Source: Ambrosia x helenae (Eukaryota; Streptophyta; Magnoliopsida; Asterales; Asteraceae). From it: DNA of 64,000 nt. The DNA lies in contig CM061223.1 in NCBI GenBank assembly GCA_030844895.1, positions 31,672,561 to 31,736,560 on the forward strand, read 5' to 3'. Under the pieces are notes generated by a model. It was given only the letters and a program-made list of their open reading frames with translations, made no database searches and was not told the origin of the DNA. The stretch's first letter is position 1. Every line of letters begins with the position of its first letter. Positions 1-11,147 of this stretch are shown here, piece after piece. A program made the position numbers and the translations under genes.

Positions 1-356
1 AAAGTTAGAAGTCATGATCAAGATCGGCTATGTGACACACCGATTAGTTATTAGTTATTATAAGTTGGATAAATTTTTTAGGAGTCACACCAGTTGATAA
101 ACATAACGGTTGAACATGTATATATAGGGTCGAATTGTACATATAAGAATATAAGAAAGTTTATGTTCAATAACTAACTTTCAAAAACATTCCCTCTCTA
201 AATTTCCTCCAAATAACCATCCCCTCTCAAAGATTCAAGTGTATACCGAAGTGAATTCTATCATCAAATACTCCTTATGGGGCGGGACACTTCACGAAAT
301 ACTCGTGAAGCAATCTCGTGTTCTAGTTAACTAAAGTGCTCACGGGTTTAGAGGAG
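1..356. other. No recognised feature
   Basis: AT-rich non-coding DNA at the window edge. I see no ORF, repeat or RNA gene that I can support. It is the left flank of the MITE that begins at 357. Confidence 0.5.
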
Positions 357-1042
357 TAGGGTGTTCAAAATATCCGGAAAAAAAACGAAATCTGATCCGA
401 ACCGAAAAAAACAGATCCGAATTCTTATTTGAATATTCAGATGGATCGGATCTGAATCCGAATTACTTATTCGGATCAGATTTGGATTTTAGAATTGAAA
501 ATTTCGGATTATTCGGATCCGAATAAATTGAATAAACTTTAATTCGGTTTTAGTAAATGAATGACCCATTGCTTAAAATTAGTTCAACCCATAAGTCATA
601 ATGTCAATACTAGACCTTAATTTTTCAACATCGCCCATTTATATGGACTAGTTGGTTTAATGTTTCGTGATGCTTGATTTTGTGTTCAAGACTATGTTTT
701 GAAGTTTGAACTTTGTATTTGTGTTTAAGAATAATTTCTACTTCCGCTTTTGTATGTTTACTAACTTTAAATTAGTAAAATGTTAGGAACCATAAATTAG
801 GAAAAATAAAAAAAATTGAAAAATTATTGTTCAGATTAATTTGGATTGATCGGATATCCGTTCGGATTATTCGGATTTATCCGAATCCGATCCAAATTGA
901 ATTCAGATAGAATTGGATCAGATGAGGATACACCGAATTCGGATCAGATAGGATTTTGGATAGGTTCCCAAAATTTTAAAATCCGAATAATCCGATCCGA
1001 ACAATCCGAATAACCCGTTATCCGATCCGATGAACACCCCTA
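357..1042. mobile_element. hAT-type MITE, GGATCCGAAT-rich
   Basis: A 686-bp non-coding element. Its ends are inverted copies of TAGGGTGTTCA (left) and TGAACACCCCTA (right). It is flanked by an imperfect 8-bp duplication, TAGAGGAG (349-356) and CAGAGCAG (1043-1050), matching at 6 of 8 positions. An 8-bp duplication is typical of hAT elements. The subterminal parts are packed with GGAT/ATCC and TTCGGAT motifs on both strands, as expected for transposase-binding or foldback sequence. There is no ORF, so it would depend on a transposase supplied elsewhere. Confidence 0.7.
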
Positions 1043-1130
1043 CAGAGCAGATAGGGGAACAGAAAACTCTACGGGTGATGCTGCCTGTGGGAGAGGTTCA
1101 TGGGTAGTGGTCCAGGTGGTGTGCTACGAT

Positions 1131-1875
1131 TAGGGCTGTTCACGAGCGGAGCTTTGCTCATGCTTGGCTCGTTTACAAACCGAACCGAGCGGAGCGGCTC
1201 GTTTACAATCGAGCCGAAAACCGAACGAGCATTCTTCGAGCGCAAATTTTCCGAGCGAGCACCGAGCAAGAATCGAGCGGAGAATAATATGGACGATCAT
1301 AAAATTGGGGTGTTTCCTTCGATGTTTTCATTGTCGGGTGACAACTAAGGTCAGTGTCAGATGATAACACTAATATTGAGATCCCAATGTCTAAGGATGA
1401 GGCTTAGATTGAGGCTGGTGAGGTGATGAGCATACGTCAGAGAACATTTATTGCATTGTGACGTAGGTGTGATATCAAGTGACAATTAGCGATGGACGAC
1501 TAATAACATAAAGAAGTCAATACTGTCACATCATGACTTATTGTTTTACTATTAAATCTAGTGTTAATTTTTTTTTATTGAGTTAAGTGGGCCAATTATA
1601 TTTTGTTTGCATATACTGAGTCAAATTCAATAGAATCTTATATATAAAGCCATAAATTTATCTGTAGATTGCGTATATTTATTATTAAATAAATAAAAAT
1701 TTATTCGAGCCGAACCTAGCCGAGCGTACCTTTGCTCGTGCTTGGCTCATTTTCAAACCGAACCGAGCCGATCGGCTCATATACAACCGAGCGGAAGATT
1801 GAGCGAGCATTTTTCGAGCGTTTTTTGAACGAGCGACGAGCGATCCACGAGCGGCGAGTGATTTGGACAGCCCTA
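1131..1875. mobile_element. hAT-type MITE, GAGC-rich family, copy 1
   Basis: A 745-bp element with ends TAGGGCTGTTCACGAGC and (reverse complement) TAGGGCTGTCCAAATC. It is flanked by a perfect 8-bp duplication, GCTACGAT, at 1123-1130 and 1876-1883. Both ends carry many GAGC/GCTC and GAACCGAGC motifs; the middle is AT-rich. It has no coding capacity. It belongs to the same family as 6411-7183, with matching end sequences and the same internal order of motifs. Short ORFs that cross it are by-products of the GAGC repeats. Confidence 0.88.
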
Positions 1876-1883
1876 GCTACGAT

Positions 1884-2265
1884 TGGTGCCATGGAGGTGC
1901 CCCATGGATCCTCTGCTGGAAGGTGGCGTTGGACATGTTGGATGGAGATTTCCACAGGCGTGGGCAAAAGGTGAGGGCGAGATGGATGGTTATGGTTGGT
2001 TTTTGTGTTATGGATGATTTTTGATTTGTTGGTTGATTAAAAAAGAAAAAAAAAGTCATTCAAGCCAACACCACCCCATGGTTTTTTGGAGGTTGAAGGG
2101 GAATTGACGTAGCTTCTACATATCACACCATGTCCCTTCATCCCATGACCACACCGTGTAGTACGGATCAATATATATGATTGACCGATATATATCAGTG
2201 GTACTAAACTATTGATGTATTATTTGTAGCAGAAGATTAGAATGAGTAGAAATACCATTCATACA
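1884..2265. other. No recognised feature
   Basis: Non-coding DNA between a MITE and the candidate Helitron. It includes a purine-rich stretch near 2040-2055 and a run of ATATAT near 2170-2200. No gene, terminal repeat or RNA is apparent. Confidence 0.5.
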
Positions 2266-2317
2266 TCTATATCTATGCTATATTATAAAGTATGAGTGAA
2301 GGATACCCGCAAAATTT

Positions 2318-2712
2318 AAGTAAATACAACATTTATTGCTTATAGTACAATGCTTGTTGAAGTCATTTAAGGGGTAAAATTGTCTTTCTACCCAAATATT
2401 AAATTGTTGAAGAAATTAATTTAAACATAATTATAAAATTGATGAGGAAATTAACAATAATGTGGTGACTCTTTACATCATAACCTCCATGTCATATCTA
2501 AATAATGTGGTGACTCTTCACATACATAACTTACATATCTTTCAATGTTTATAGCCTTATAAATAGTGGTCTTTTATTTGGTATATGAAATATATCAATG
2601 AATAAAGCTCTCTCTTCCTTCATTTTTTATTTCCATACATGATGTCTAGAGTATTCTTTTCATGTTTTTATAACTTGTATGTTGGTTGCTACTAGATTGT
2701 TATTTTCCAACA
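2318..2712 (+). repeat. LTR-like repeat copy 1, followed by a half-tRNA-type primer site
   Basis: About 395 bp, about 85-90% identical by eye to 3330-3835. It holds a TATA-like box, TTATAAATAG (near 2559-2568), and ends TTTTCCAACA. The next 14 nt, CGTTATTAGCACGA (2713-2726), match the complement of the anticodon arm of plant tRNA-Ile(AAU) as I remember it. This looks like a copia-type LTR primed by an internal tRNA segment, but no gag or pol follows. Confidence 0.45.
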
Positions 2713-3329
2713 CGTTATTAGCACGAGTTTTCTTGTTGCTCTTCGTTTTAGCAATCTTAATAATGCAGTCTTAAAATTGTATTTGAAGGAGTGCATGACA
2801 GGCTGAAAAGTATGATACATGAAGATCAAGTGGTGAAACCATGTATTACATGTTACCAGCAACACAAGATAGATTTAATGAAATCAACAATCCTTATTCC
2901 TGACAAGTTATTAAATTTAGAATCATTAGTGCTATGTTTGTTTTTGAAGTCACTTAATTCTTAATTTCTTGCTTAAATACTATGTTTTACTTGTAATGTA
3001 AACCATTGAGTTTTACTATAATCACACATATACATACATTCATATTCATTTCATGACTAATTCATTTATCATTAATTTTGGAGTTGTGTTTATATATAGT
3101 TAATGAATTCGGATACTTTTGTAAAAAAATAATATTGAACCCACGGGATATGTAAAAATAACAAGTTAATAAATTTACATAAAAAATTCGTGTCTAAAAT
3201 TTGTAGCAAATATCATAGTTAAAAATACCAAGCAAAAATGGTAATTAACATTTTCATAGCAAAAACCGTGTATAAAAATCCATAAGCAAACATTTTTGTA
3301 GCAAATTCTATAGCAAACATTTTGGTATT

Positions 3330-3835
3330 AAGTAAATACAACCTTTATTGCTTATAGTACAATGCTTGTTGAAGTCATTTAGGGGTAAAATTGTCTTTCT
3401 ACTTAAATATTAAATTGTTGAAGACATTAATATAAACATAATTATAAAATTGATGAGGAAATTAACAATACTGTAGTGACTCTTTACATTCATAACCTCC
3501 ATGCCTTTATTACATTTGTATCAATTTTATAATCTTATAAATAGTGGTCATGTATTTGGTATCTAAATAATGCGGTGACTCTTCACATACATAACTTACA
3601 TACCTTTTAATGTTTATAGCTTTATAAATAGTGGTCCTTTATTTGGTAACTAACTTGGTGTACTAACAACTAACATTGAATTTGGCCGTTAAAAAAAAAA
3701 GCGGTATATGAAACATATCAATGAATAAAGTTTTTTTTTCCTTTATTCTTTTTTTCCATACAAGATGTCTAGAGTCTTCTTCTCATGTTTATATAACTTG
3801 TACGTTGGTTGCTGCTAGATTTTTATTTTTCAATA
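3330..3835 (+). repeat. LTR-like repeat copy 2, followed by the same primer-like site
   Basis: Second copy of the 2318-2712 repeat, followed by CGTTGTTAGCACGA (3836-3849), one change from the first. It differs by carrying the TATA-box segment twice (TTATAAATAGTGGTC near 3536 and again near 3622) and by a roughly 55-bp insert ending in an A run near 3690-3700. Both copies being followed by a primer-like site is unlike a normal 5'/3' LTR pair and points to a tandem duplication of the LTR-leader unit. Confidence 0.45.
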
Positions 3836-3849
3836 CGTTGTTAGCACGA

Positions 3850-5261
3850 GTTTTTTTGTTGCTCTTCGTTGTTTTTTTCACTTTGAATCAATAGTCTAAT
3901 CTCGCCTTGTGCTGCTACTTTGTAGAACAATGGAAAAATATAACCGTCACATGTTTGTTGTTGTTATAGCCACTAGAATCAAAAGTGACTATAAATCACA
4001 ATCAATCTAATCCATCTCCATTCACAATTCAAGTAATAAATACGTAACTTTTTCTTTGTGATGTATATACATCAAATACGAAAGAACAATTTCAGGCACG
4101 TTTACTGATTTGTGTAATTTTTTTCTTTAATTTTAGATTACTTTTTTTTTATTCAAACCCACATTTGTTCCATTGTAAAATTGGTTGTGTTGTATTTTTT
4201 TAATGATTTTTGTATAGTAGGATTTAGATTAAAAAAAGGTTGTTTTATTATAGCTATCTAATAATCAATCAAAATTTTCGTAGCATAAAATGTTCCCATG
4301 ATTGTTTGTTAATCATAATTTGAGCATAGAAGGTGATGGGGTGGGGGTTGCTTGGTTACATAAGTATTGCAAACGGATGCCAATGATTTTAATCGTCTGT
4401 CGTTTCTTTTTTATTGTTAATCTCAAATACTATTATTTTTCTTTAAAAAGACTATTGTTTTTTTTTTCCACTCAAATTGAATGAATTAGTAGTTGAGATT
4501 TTATTAAAAAAAATTGAATTCTCATCTGGTTCATCCGGAGTTGGAAATGTTTTGATTTTTTTATTTTAGAATGTAGAGATGAATAAAGATATGGATATAT
4601 TTATTAATACTGTTGGTAAAAACGGAGGGGAAAACAGTTAATGAGGTCATATTCAATGTGAGGTGACTCAAGTTACAAGGTGGAAATCTATAACTTTTTT
4701 TTTTAGATTTTTAATTTGGTATCATATATAATATTTAAGTCCTAACGTGTATATGATTTTCAATTCAAAAATGTTTTCAATTCTTGTATTTTTTTTTGTT
4801 TCGTCCGGAGACGCATTATACAACTATATTGATTTGATTATATATGTCAATTGTGGAGGCATAATGCACAATGCATTAATACATGTTGGTTATAAATGCA
4901 AAGAATATGTGGTGGTTAAATCTTGGGTAATAACCCATTTTTCACAAATGGGTTAAATATATATTTATTTAACAACTAAAAATCACTTAACTTGTTTGTT
5001 TCATTAAAAGTTACTCATAAAGTTTTGTAAAACATATAAAAAACAATATTACCGGTAATGACAATATAATATTTACCGGTAATGACAACATGGCACATTT
5101 TTTTGTCGTCTTCTCAGCCAAGTTAGTAGTTTGTTACCTAATTAATAGTTTGTTTATATTTATTTTCTACAAGTCCAAGAACCATCTTAAAAATACTACA
5201 CAATATATCATGAGAGGATCGATAAACTAACAACAACGAGTATCGCGCTACAAATTGTCTC
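3850..5261. other. AT-rich filler inside the candidate Helitron
   Basis: No gene or recognisable repeat, apart from two copies of TTACCGGTAATGACAA near 5050-5095. The small ORFs here have no family features. Confidence 0.4.
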
Positions 5262-5361
5262 CCCGCAGCAACGTGCGGGTTCCCTACTAGTGATACATAA
5301 TGTATGAAGTGTTGCGGACCAATAAAAAGATTTGTCTCATCTTGCATGTTTCGGTTTTTTC

Positions 5362-7287
5362 CAGTAAACGAACCGAACGTTTATGAACTTGCTCGGCGGA
5401 AGTTCGCTTATACAACAAACGAACAAGAACATTTTTTTTGTTATTCAATGAAACGAACAAACATGAATACACGCTTTGTTCGTTCATCTATATTCATGAA
5501 CTGGACGTTTATGTTCATTCGTTTGTGTTCGTTTAAATTTTAATTGATACATTAATAGTTATGTTCAAATAAATATTAACAGAAAGTAGGTTTTCTAATC
5601 ACTTACACAACTATAACAATTTTTAATTGGGCTTTCTAGCAATAAAAATGTGGAGGGTGCAACATCTGTCAAGTGGTAGGTGGCGGGAAATTTTTCGGGT
5701 GAAAGCCTTAGTGCCTCTTTTGCGTAGCCTCGACTCGCTTGTGGGCCGGCCACTCTCGCGTCAGCGTGAGCCCGGTTAAGACAACATAGTATGACCATTG
5801 TAGAGTGGCTAGGAGATCCCCTTCTGAAAGGTTGTGATGATCTGTGCCACAACATATAAAAATCACATTCCAAAAAAAGTTTATTTAGAAAACTTATTTA
5901 TCAAAACAAATAATTTTAAAAATATTCACCAAAATCGGTAGTTAAATCCAAGGAAAATTCAACTTGCTTTATTACTCCTATAATCTCATTGGACATTAAC
6001 TAATTATTAATTTAATCATGATACCCTTTTTTTAACGGTCAACGAATCAATTCCGAGCACTCTCGGGCACCATTTTGACAAATTAGATACTCGAGAGTAC
6101 ACAGGCCACCAATTGCCACCAATTGCCACCTTTTATATTTCTTATATTTTTTACTTTTAAGCTTTTTTATTCTATGTTTCTTTATGATTTTTTAGTATGA
6201 AAGTATAAATTTAGAAAAAAGAAACTAATTTTCTATTAAACATTTATGATCGATCAGTCAGAGTAAATACTAATCTATATATGTACGTTGTCTTATGTTT
6301 GTTCAATTATGTTCCTTTAACTTTGTTCGTTTATATACATGAACTGTTCATTAAGGCTTAAACGAACGAACATGAACGAAGACAAACATGTCTATTTTCT
6401 TAATGGGCAATGGGGCTGGTCACGAGCCGAGCCGATCCGATCGGAGCTTTGCTCGTGATTGGCTCGTTTATAAATCGAACCGAGCGGAGCGGCTCATTTA
6501 CAATCGAGCCAAAAACCGAACGAGCATTTTTCGAGCGTGAATATTTGCGAGCGAGCGTCGAGCGAGAATCGAGCAGAGAGTAATTTGGACAACCATAAAA
6601 TTGGGATGTTTCGTTCGATGTATTCATTGTCGGGTGACAACTAAGGTTGAACTGTCCGATGATAACACTAATATTGAAATCCAATTGTCCGATGATGAGA
6701 CTTAGGTTGAGGCTGGTGAGGCGATGAGCATACTGCAGAGAACAGTTGTTGCATTGTGACGTAGGGTGATATCATACGACGATTAGTGATGGACGACTAA
6801 TAACATAGAGGAGTCAAGACTCCCACCTCATGACTTATGATTTTAGTATTAAACTTAATGTTAAATTTTTTATTGTATTAAGTGGGCTAGTTATATTATT
6901 TTTGCATATATTTGAGCCAAATCCAATAAAATGTTATGTATAAAGCTACAAATATATCTGTAATTTGTGTCTATATTTATAATTAATAGATAAGAAATAA
7001 ATAAAAATTTATTCGAGCCGAACCGAGCCGAGCGGACCTTTGCTCGTGCTTGGCTCGTTTACAAACCGAACCGAGCCGATCTGCTCATTTACAACCGAGC
7101 AAAATATCGAGCGAGCGTTTTTCGAGCATTTTCCGAACGAGCGACGAGCGAGCCACGAGCGGCGAGCGATTTGAACAGCCCTAATGGGCAAACATGAACA
7201 AAAAGTGTGTGATTATATGTTCATGTTCGTGTTTAAATGAATTATTACAAACATACATTTGTTCGTGTTCGTTCGGTTCGTTTACAG
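5362..7287. repeat. Old GTTCG-rich MITE, split by a younger MITE
   Basis: The left end has GTAAACGAACCGAACG (5364-5379). The right end has its inverted copy, CGTTCGGTTCGTTTAC (7270-7285). Stretches near 5362-5545, 6290-6390 and 7190-7287 are rich in GTTCG/CGAAC and ATGTTCATG. A younger MITE (6411-7183) sits inside. The middle part, 5560-6280, does not carry these motifs and has nothing I recognise, so the left and right pieces may be two separate copies rather than one element. Confidence 0.35.
6411..7183. mobile_element. hAT-type MITE, GAGC-rich family, copy 2
   Basis: A 773-bp element with ends TGGGGCTGGTCACGAG and (reverse complement) TAGGGCTGTTCAAATCGC. It is flanked by a perfect 8-bp duplication, ATGGGCAA, at 6403-6410 and 7184-7191. 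It shares end sequences, GAGC-rich subterminal blocks and the internal order with 1131-1875. It lies inside an older GTTCG-rich repeat. There is no ORF of note. Confidence 0.88.
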
Positions 7288-7804
7288 GTCTACAAAGGTT
7301 TATTGGAACTAAGAAAAACTTAAATAATAGTGTACAATAAATGCTCGCAATAGTAATCACCTAACAACATTACTAATTCTAAAAGGCCTGCTCAACATTT
7401 TTAACGACCAAATATATACGTGTACAGTTTATCCGAATCATACACATATATAACACGTCTAACGTTTTGTTTTACCTACTCGTGGATCTACACATGCGTA
7501 CATGGTAGTATTTGTAGAGGAAGCAATTGAACATAAGTTAGTAACTTATGTCTTGATGACAGCCAAATTCACACAATATAGATACATTGTGGATGGACGC
7601 TAATCAAATTAAAAGCATATATTGATTAAAATGGATAAATAAATATTTTTTTCTAATATTTCCTAAAAAAGGTACAGTTCTGCAAAAGCATCTCATACAT
7701 GAATATTGTTTGAACTTTTAGGAACAAGACCAATAACTACTCATAAGGAGTATGCTATACAATTTGATTTAGATTATGTAGATTTATACATAAATTTTAG
7801 AGTA
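7288..7804. other. No recognised feature
   Basis: AT-rich intergenic DNA without a supported ORF, RNA or repeat. Confidence 0.5.
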
Positions 7805-8970
7805 CATTATGTTTTTGACCCGTGTGGTTGTGTCATTTAAACCCTATTAGCCTAAAAAGGAATCTTTCGAGATTTCAGCACCTAACGTCATATTTTCTAA
7901 CCTTTTGGTACTTACCACTAACTTCATCAATGTTATTCATTAAAATTCAGTCGCGTGCCCCTCAGATAAGGGGCATTTTTGTCAATTCCTCTTAAATGCA
8001 ACCATATCCACACAAAATCACCACCTAAATCTTTGTCTCTTCTTACCATATCTCTCTCTCTCTCCCTCCCTCCCTCCCTCTTCAGTGTCAACAAGAACTC
8101 ACCGGCCGTCAATGATTACGGCTATGATTCATGAACAATCATCTTCCTCAACTTGCAACAGAGTAGATGTAGTGTGAGTTGGAAGACCAGACATCCATAA
8201 AAGTTTGAACCAAGCACCATCTCCAGAGCTGCAACTATCGACCCCTTCTTTGATTCCGATGAATACGAACACAAAAGCCACTACATCTTATTCACTATTA
8301 GCAAACACAAACTTCATCCCGTGAAGCCATCCCCAAAATCTGAATTATATATTGCAAAAAGATCCAAGATTGGTGGCTAATTGGCGCTTGTTGACAACGA
8401 TTGGTGCTCATTTACGACTTCACTTCTGGAAAATCTAGCCTGAACCCTCTTCCTTCACTAACTGGTTCTCATTCCTGACGTCGATGTTAACCAACCAAAA
8501 TGAGGGTGGTCGATTAAGTGCATAAGTTTTGTCGTGCATTTTGTTGTTTTACACAACACTGGGTGGTTATGCCAAATCTTTCAAACAATTTCTTCAATTG
8601 AGCAAACAAATTGATCTGGGATTTGGATAACACCATCATAAAATATGAAGAAAATGTATAAGGTCGACAATCAAATATGAAAAGCGAAGATTTCTCGTTT
8701 AAGATGGTAACACTGTCGTTTTTCGGCAAGATCGTTGAAGGTGACGAAGATCGTTTTTTTAGGCTTAAGGGTTTTTCAATAAATTGGGTAAGGGTTAGAT
8801 ATGACATCATTTAAGATGAAATGACAAAAATGCCTCTCATGTGACTGGTGTGTGACTGTAATTTAGCAAATAACATGGATAGAGTTAGTGGTAGGGGCCA
8901 AAATGGTTAACAAAATGATGTTGGGGGTGAAATATTAAAAGATTATTTTTTGAACTGACAGGGTAAATGT
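7805..8970. mobile_element. Element with long imperfect inverted ends (MULE-like?)
   Basis: The left about 180 bp (7805-7990) and the right about 160 bp (8810-8970) are imperfect inverted copies. Shared blocks include TTACCACTAACT-type, CATTTTTGTCA and ACCCxTGTxxGTT stretches. Long inverted ends of this kind are typical of Mutator-like or foldback elements; I could not define a clean target duplication. The interior has a CT-rich microsatellite (8050-8082) and a 98-codon ORF on the minus strand (8514-8810) that I do not recognise and that overlaps the right inverted end. No transposase is visible. Confidence 0.5.
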
Positions 8971-9601
8971 TACATGAGAAAGTATACTATAGAAAGTTCC
9001 TTAATATAGGAAGATTAGGAAGCCACAATATGGTGACACATATAAACCATAGTTAGGGTTAATAAATTCAATCGCGTTTGGTTAAAAGGGTAGTTTAGAC
9101 TTTTTGTTCCCACCACTTCGCCACCGTCATCTCCTCCCACTCCTCCCCTTCGGTGACTCATCTGAAAGACACCGTATCGCCACCGTCATCTCCTCCCACT
9201 TCTCCCATCATCCCCAACGACAACAAACTAATAATAATTGACTACGAACCGAAACAAACTGACGATAGAAGTTGAGTCAAGCATGTCGGTTGAACCACAA
9301 CAACAATAACGTTGTCCATCCTCAAGTTCTCTCCTGTGAAAAAAAATCCACCTCCTCCATATTCTTCGTCAACCATAACTTCCCAACAATCTCGTACCCT
9401 TGACTAAATTCACTCCATAACCCTTCACTTCACTTTGCTGAAGCTGAAGAGAAACAAAACGAACTTCCACGTCGGAGGTAGCTGCAATGATGGTTGATAA
9501 GGAGCAGGACAATCACTCACTCACTCACTCTTACCTCTAGTAGGAAAACAATCCAAGTCGGGGTGGAAAAACAGAGGAACAAACCCGTTCTTTTACTAAA
9601 G

Positions 9602-9725
9602 GTGTGTTTAAACAAAACGCACACAATCGAACGTGCGTTTAAACAAAACGCACTTAATCGAACGTGCGTTTAAACAAAACGCACTCAATCAAATGTGCAT
9701 TTAAACAAAGCACACCCAATCACAA
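9602..9725 (+). repeat. 31-bp tandem repeat, 4 copies, each a hairpin
   Basis: Units begin at 9602, 9633, 9664 and 9695, exactly 31 bp apart. Each has the form GTGCGTTT-AAACA-AAACGCAC followed by CTCAATCGAAC or a variant. The arms are perfect 8-bp inverted repeats in the middle copies and degenerate in the outer ones. Single copies of the same motif recur at 10031, 10066, 10143 (inverted) and about 10176, bracketing the phosphatase fragment. Confidence 0.85.
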
Positions 9726-9795
9726 AAACTGTAAAACGGTTATTTTACAATTTTGATTTTATTTAACTTATATGAGTGAATTTTATCTTATTTGC

Positions 9796-10027
9796 AGTGA
9801 AAGGGGATACATACCTCATTGTTTTCACTGGAGATAACATCTATGGACATGGAATCGAAGGAACAAGTTCTGGGAATGAATTGATGCTCAACTTATACTT
9901 TCTTGACAGTGGTGACTACTCTAAAGTTTCTGCTATCCCTGGCTACAGATGGATTAAACCGCCTCAACAGTTTTGGTTTCAATAAACTTCGATGAAGCTT
10001 CAGAAGAAGGCAAAAGCTCCTGGACTA
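9796..10027 (+). pseudogene. Purple acid phosphatase (PAP28/29-like) gene fragment
   Basis: The reading frame gives LIVFTGDNIYG, which has the metallophosphatase GDN motif, then NLYFLDSGDYS, IPGYRWIKPPQQFWFQ, an in-frame stop, and TSMKLQKKAKAPG. These are blocks of plant purple acid phosphatases of the PAP28/29 type, in the right order. The roughly 100 or more residues that normally separate the GDN block from the NLYFLDSGDYS block are missing, so two exons are fused or the middle is deleted. The frame starts just after TTATTTGCAG, a typical 3' splice site, so genomic DNA rather than cDNA was probably captured. It is too short and interrupted to make enzyme. The family call rests on remembered motifs. 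Confidence 0.75.
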
Positions 10028-10640
10028 AAGGTGCGTTTAAACCAGAAACTTCGAGAATAGAAACTGTGCGTTTGAGGAAACAAGATGTCTTTTATAAATT
10101 TACAACATCCGTTTGTTTTGGTTGTCCCACCAAATGTACTTTAAACGCACGTTATCTATTAAACACAAATATAATGTGCATTTAAAAGCCCTTGTTATCA
10201 ACAACTTCGTCTTCTTCGTCTGCAACTTTTTTTTTTACCTAATTTTTATGTTTAACTCTTCTTCTTGAAACAAAATCAAAAGTATTTGACAACTAATACG
10301 AGCGTTTATTCATAATCCTATGATTTTCGTATGATTCATCGTCCCCATTATAATCCTCTGTTTTTCTACTTTTTAGATTCAAATACTGACCTTACGTTTT
10401 CGTTCAATGTAATCGACTTTTTGTTTTGTTATTTTGATTGTTTAATCATTAGGAATGTTTAATCGATTTGAAACGATGAAAAATCAGGTTTCGATTGATT
10501 ATGTTGTTTCGATTTGAAAAAGATTTAAACGTTTTTCCTAATTTACCCTTGGTTAGATTAAGCCGCCTATGATTAGGGTTGTTAATTACAATCATGTCAC
10601 CGTCTATATCTAAGGGCTGAGAATACTTCCTACGCTTCTC

Positions 10641-11147
10641 ACGTTAAGGTTGATATGTACGTTATTTCTTCCCTTGTTACATAACCACAAGGGCCAAAAA
10701 CATTATTTGGTGTAATTTTAAAAGTTGCCATGAGGTTTTATACTTAATGAATTGATGGTATGGATGAAGGACAAAGACAATAAGTGAGTTTCATAATTCT
10801 CACGTGAACATATTTATTATAGTAGCATCCACGTACGCTTACATGTCTTGAGGAGAGTAAAAAGAGATGTTGAAAAAACTAGCTAGATAGGCTTTAGAGA
10901 CAGAAATAGAGAAAGAAAACAGTGATGTTAAAAACTAACTTTTGAAGCTAAAATCAGTTTTTTTTTAATCCCGAATATGTTTGATGATAAAGTTTAATTG
11001 TCGTGACGCTTTTGTATAAAAAAATAAAACATAGCCAGCCTATGAAATTGTCACACTAAGAATTTATCAAAGACTTTTCTTAAAAAAATAATAAATCAAT
11101 TAAAATCCAGAAGCCTTTATCTACAATTTATGCTTGGTGTTAATATT
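10641..11147. other. No recognised feature
   Basis: AT-rich non-coding DNA. I see no gene or repeat. Confidence 0.5.

Larger units (their letters stand above)
2266..5290 (+). mobile_element. Candidate non-autonomous Helitron
   Basis: The left end reads A|TCTATATCTATG (TC start at 2266). The right end is a GC-rich hairpin, CCCGCA-loop-TGCGGG (about 5262-5279), followed 10 nt later by CTAG|T (ending at 5290). A TC start, a 3' hairpin, a CTRR end and insertion between A and T are the known Helitron signature. No Rep/helicase ORF is present, so it would be non-autonomous. Inside are two LTR-like direct repeats (2318-2712, 3330-3835) and a stretch of TAGCAAA-type repeats (3190-3320). The 5' end is the weaker of the two calls; the 3' end is characteristic. 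Confidence 0.5.
9045..10640. mobile_element. Candidate gene-fragment-carrying TIR element
   Basis: Near 9045-9110 and 10530-10600 are roughly inverted, imperfect stretches (GGTTAAAAGGGTAGTTTAGA against the reverse complement of TCCTAATTTACCCTTGGTTA). Between them lie a 31-bp tandem repeat, a purple acid phosphatase gene fragment, and further copies of the repeat's GTGCGTTT motif on both sides of the fragment. This fits a Pack-type element that picked up host DNA, but the ends are degenerate and no target duplication is clear. Confidence 0.3.

Noticed and set aside
8514..8810. 98-codon minus-strand ORF as a host gene
   Set aside because: It overlaps the inverted end of a TIR element and has no recognisable motif; not enough support for a gene.
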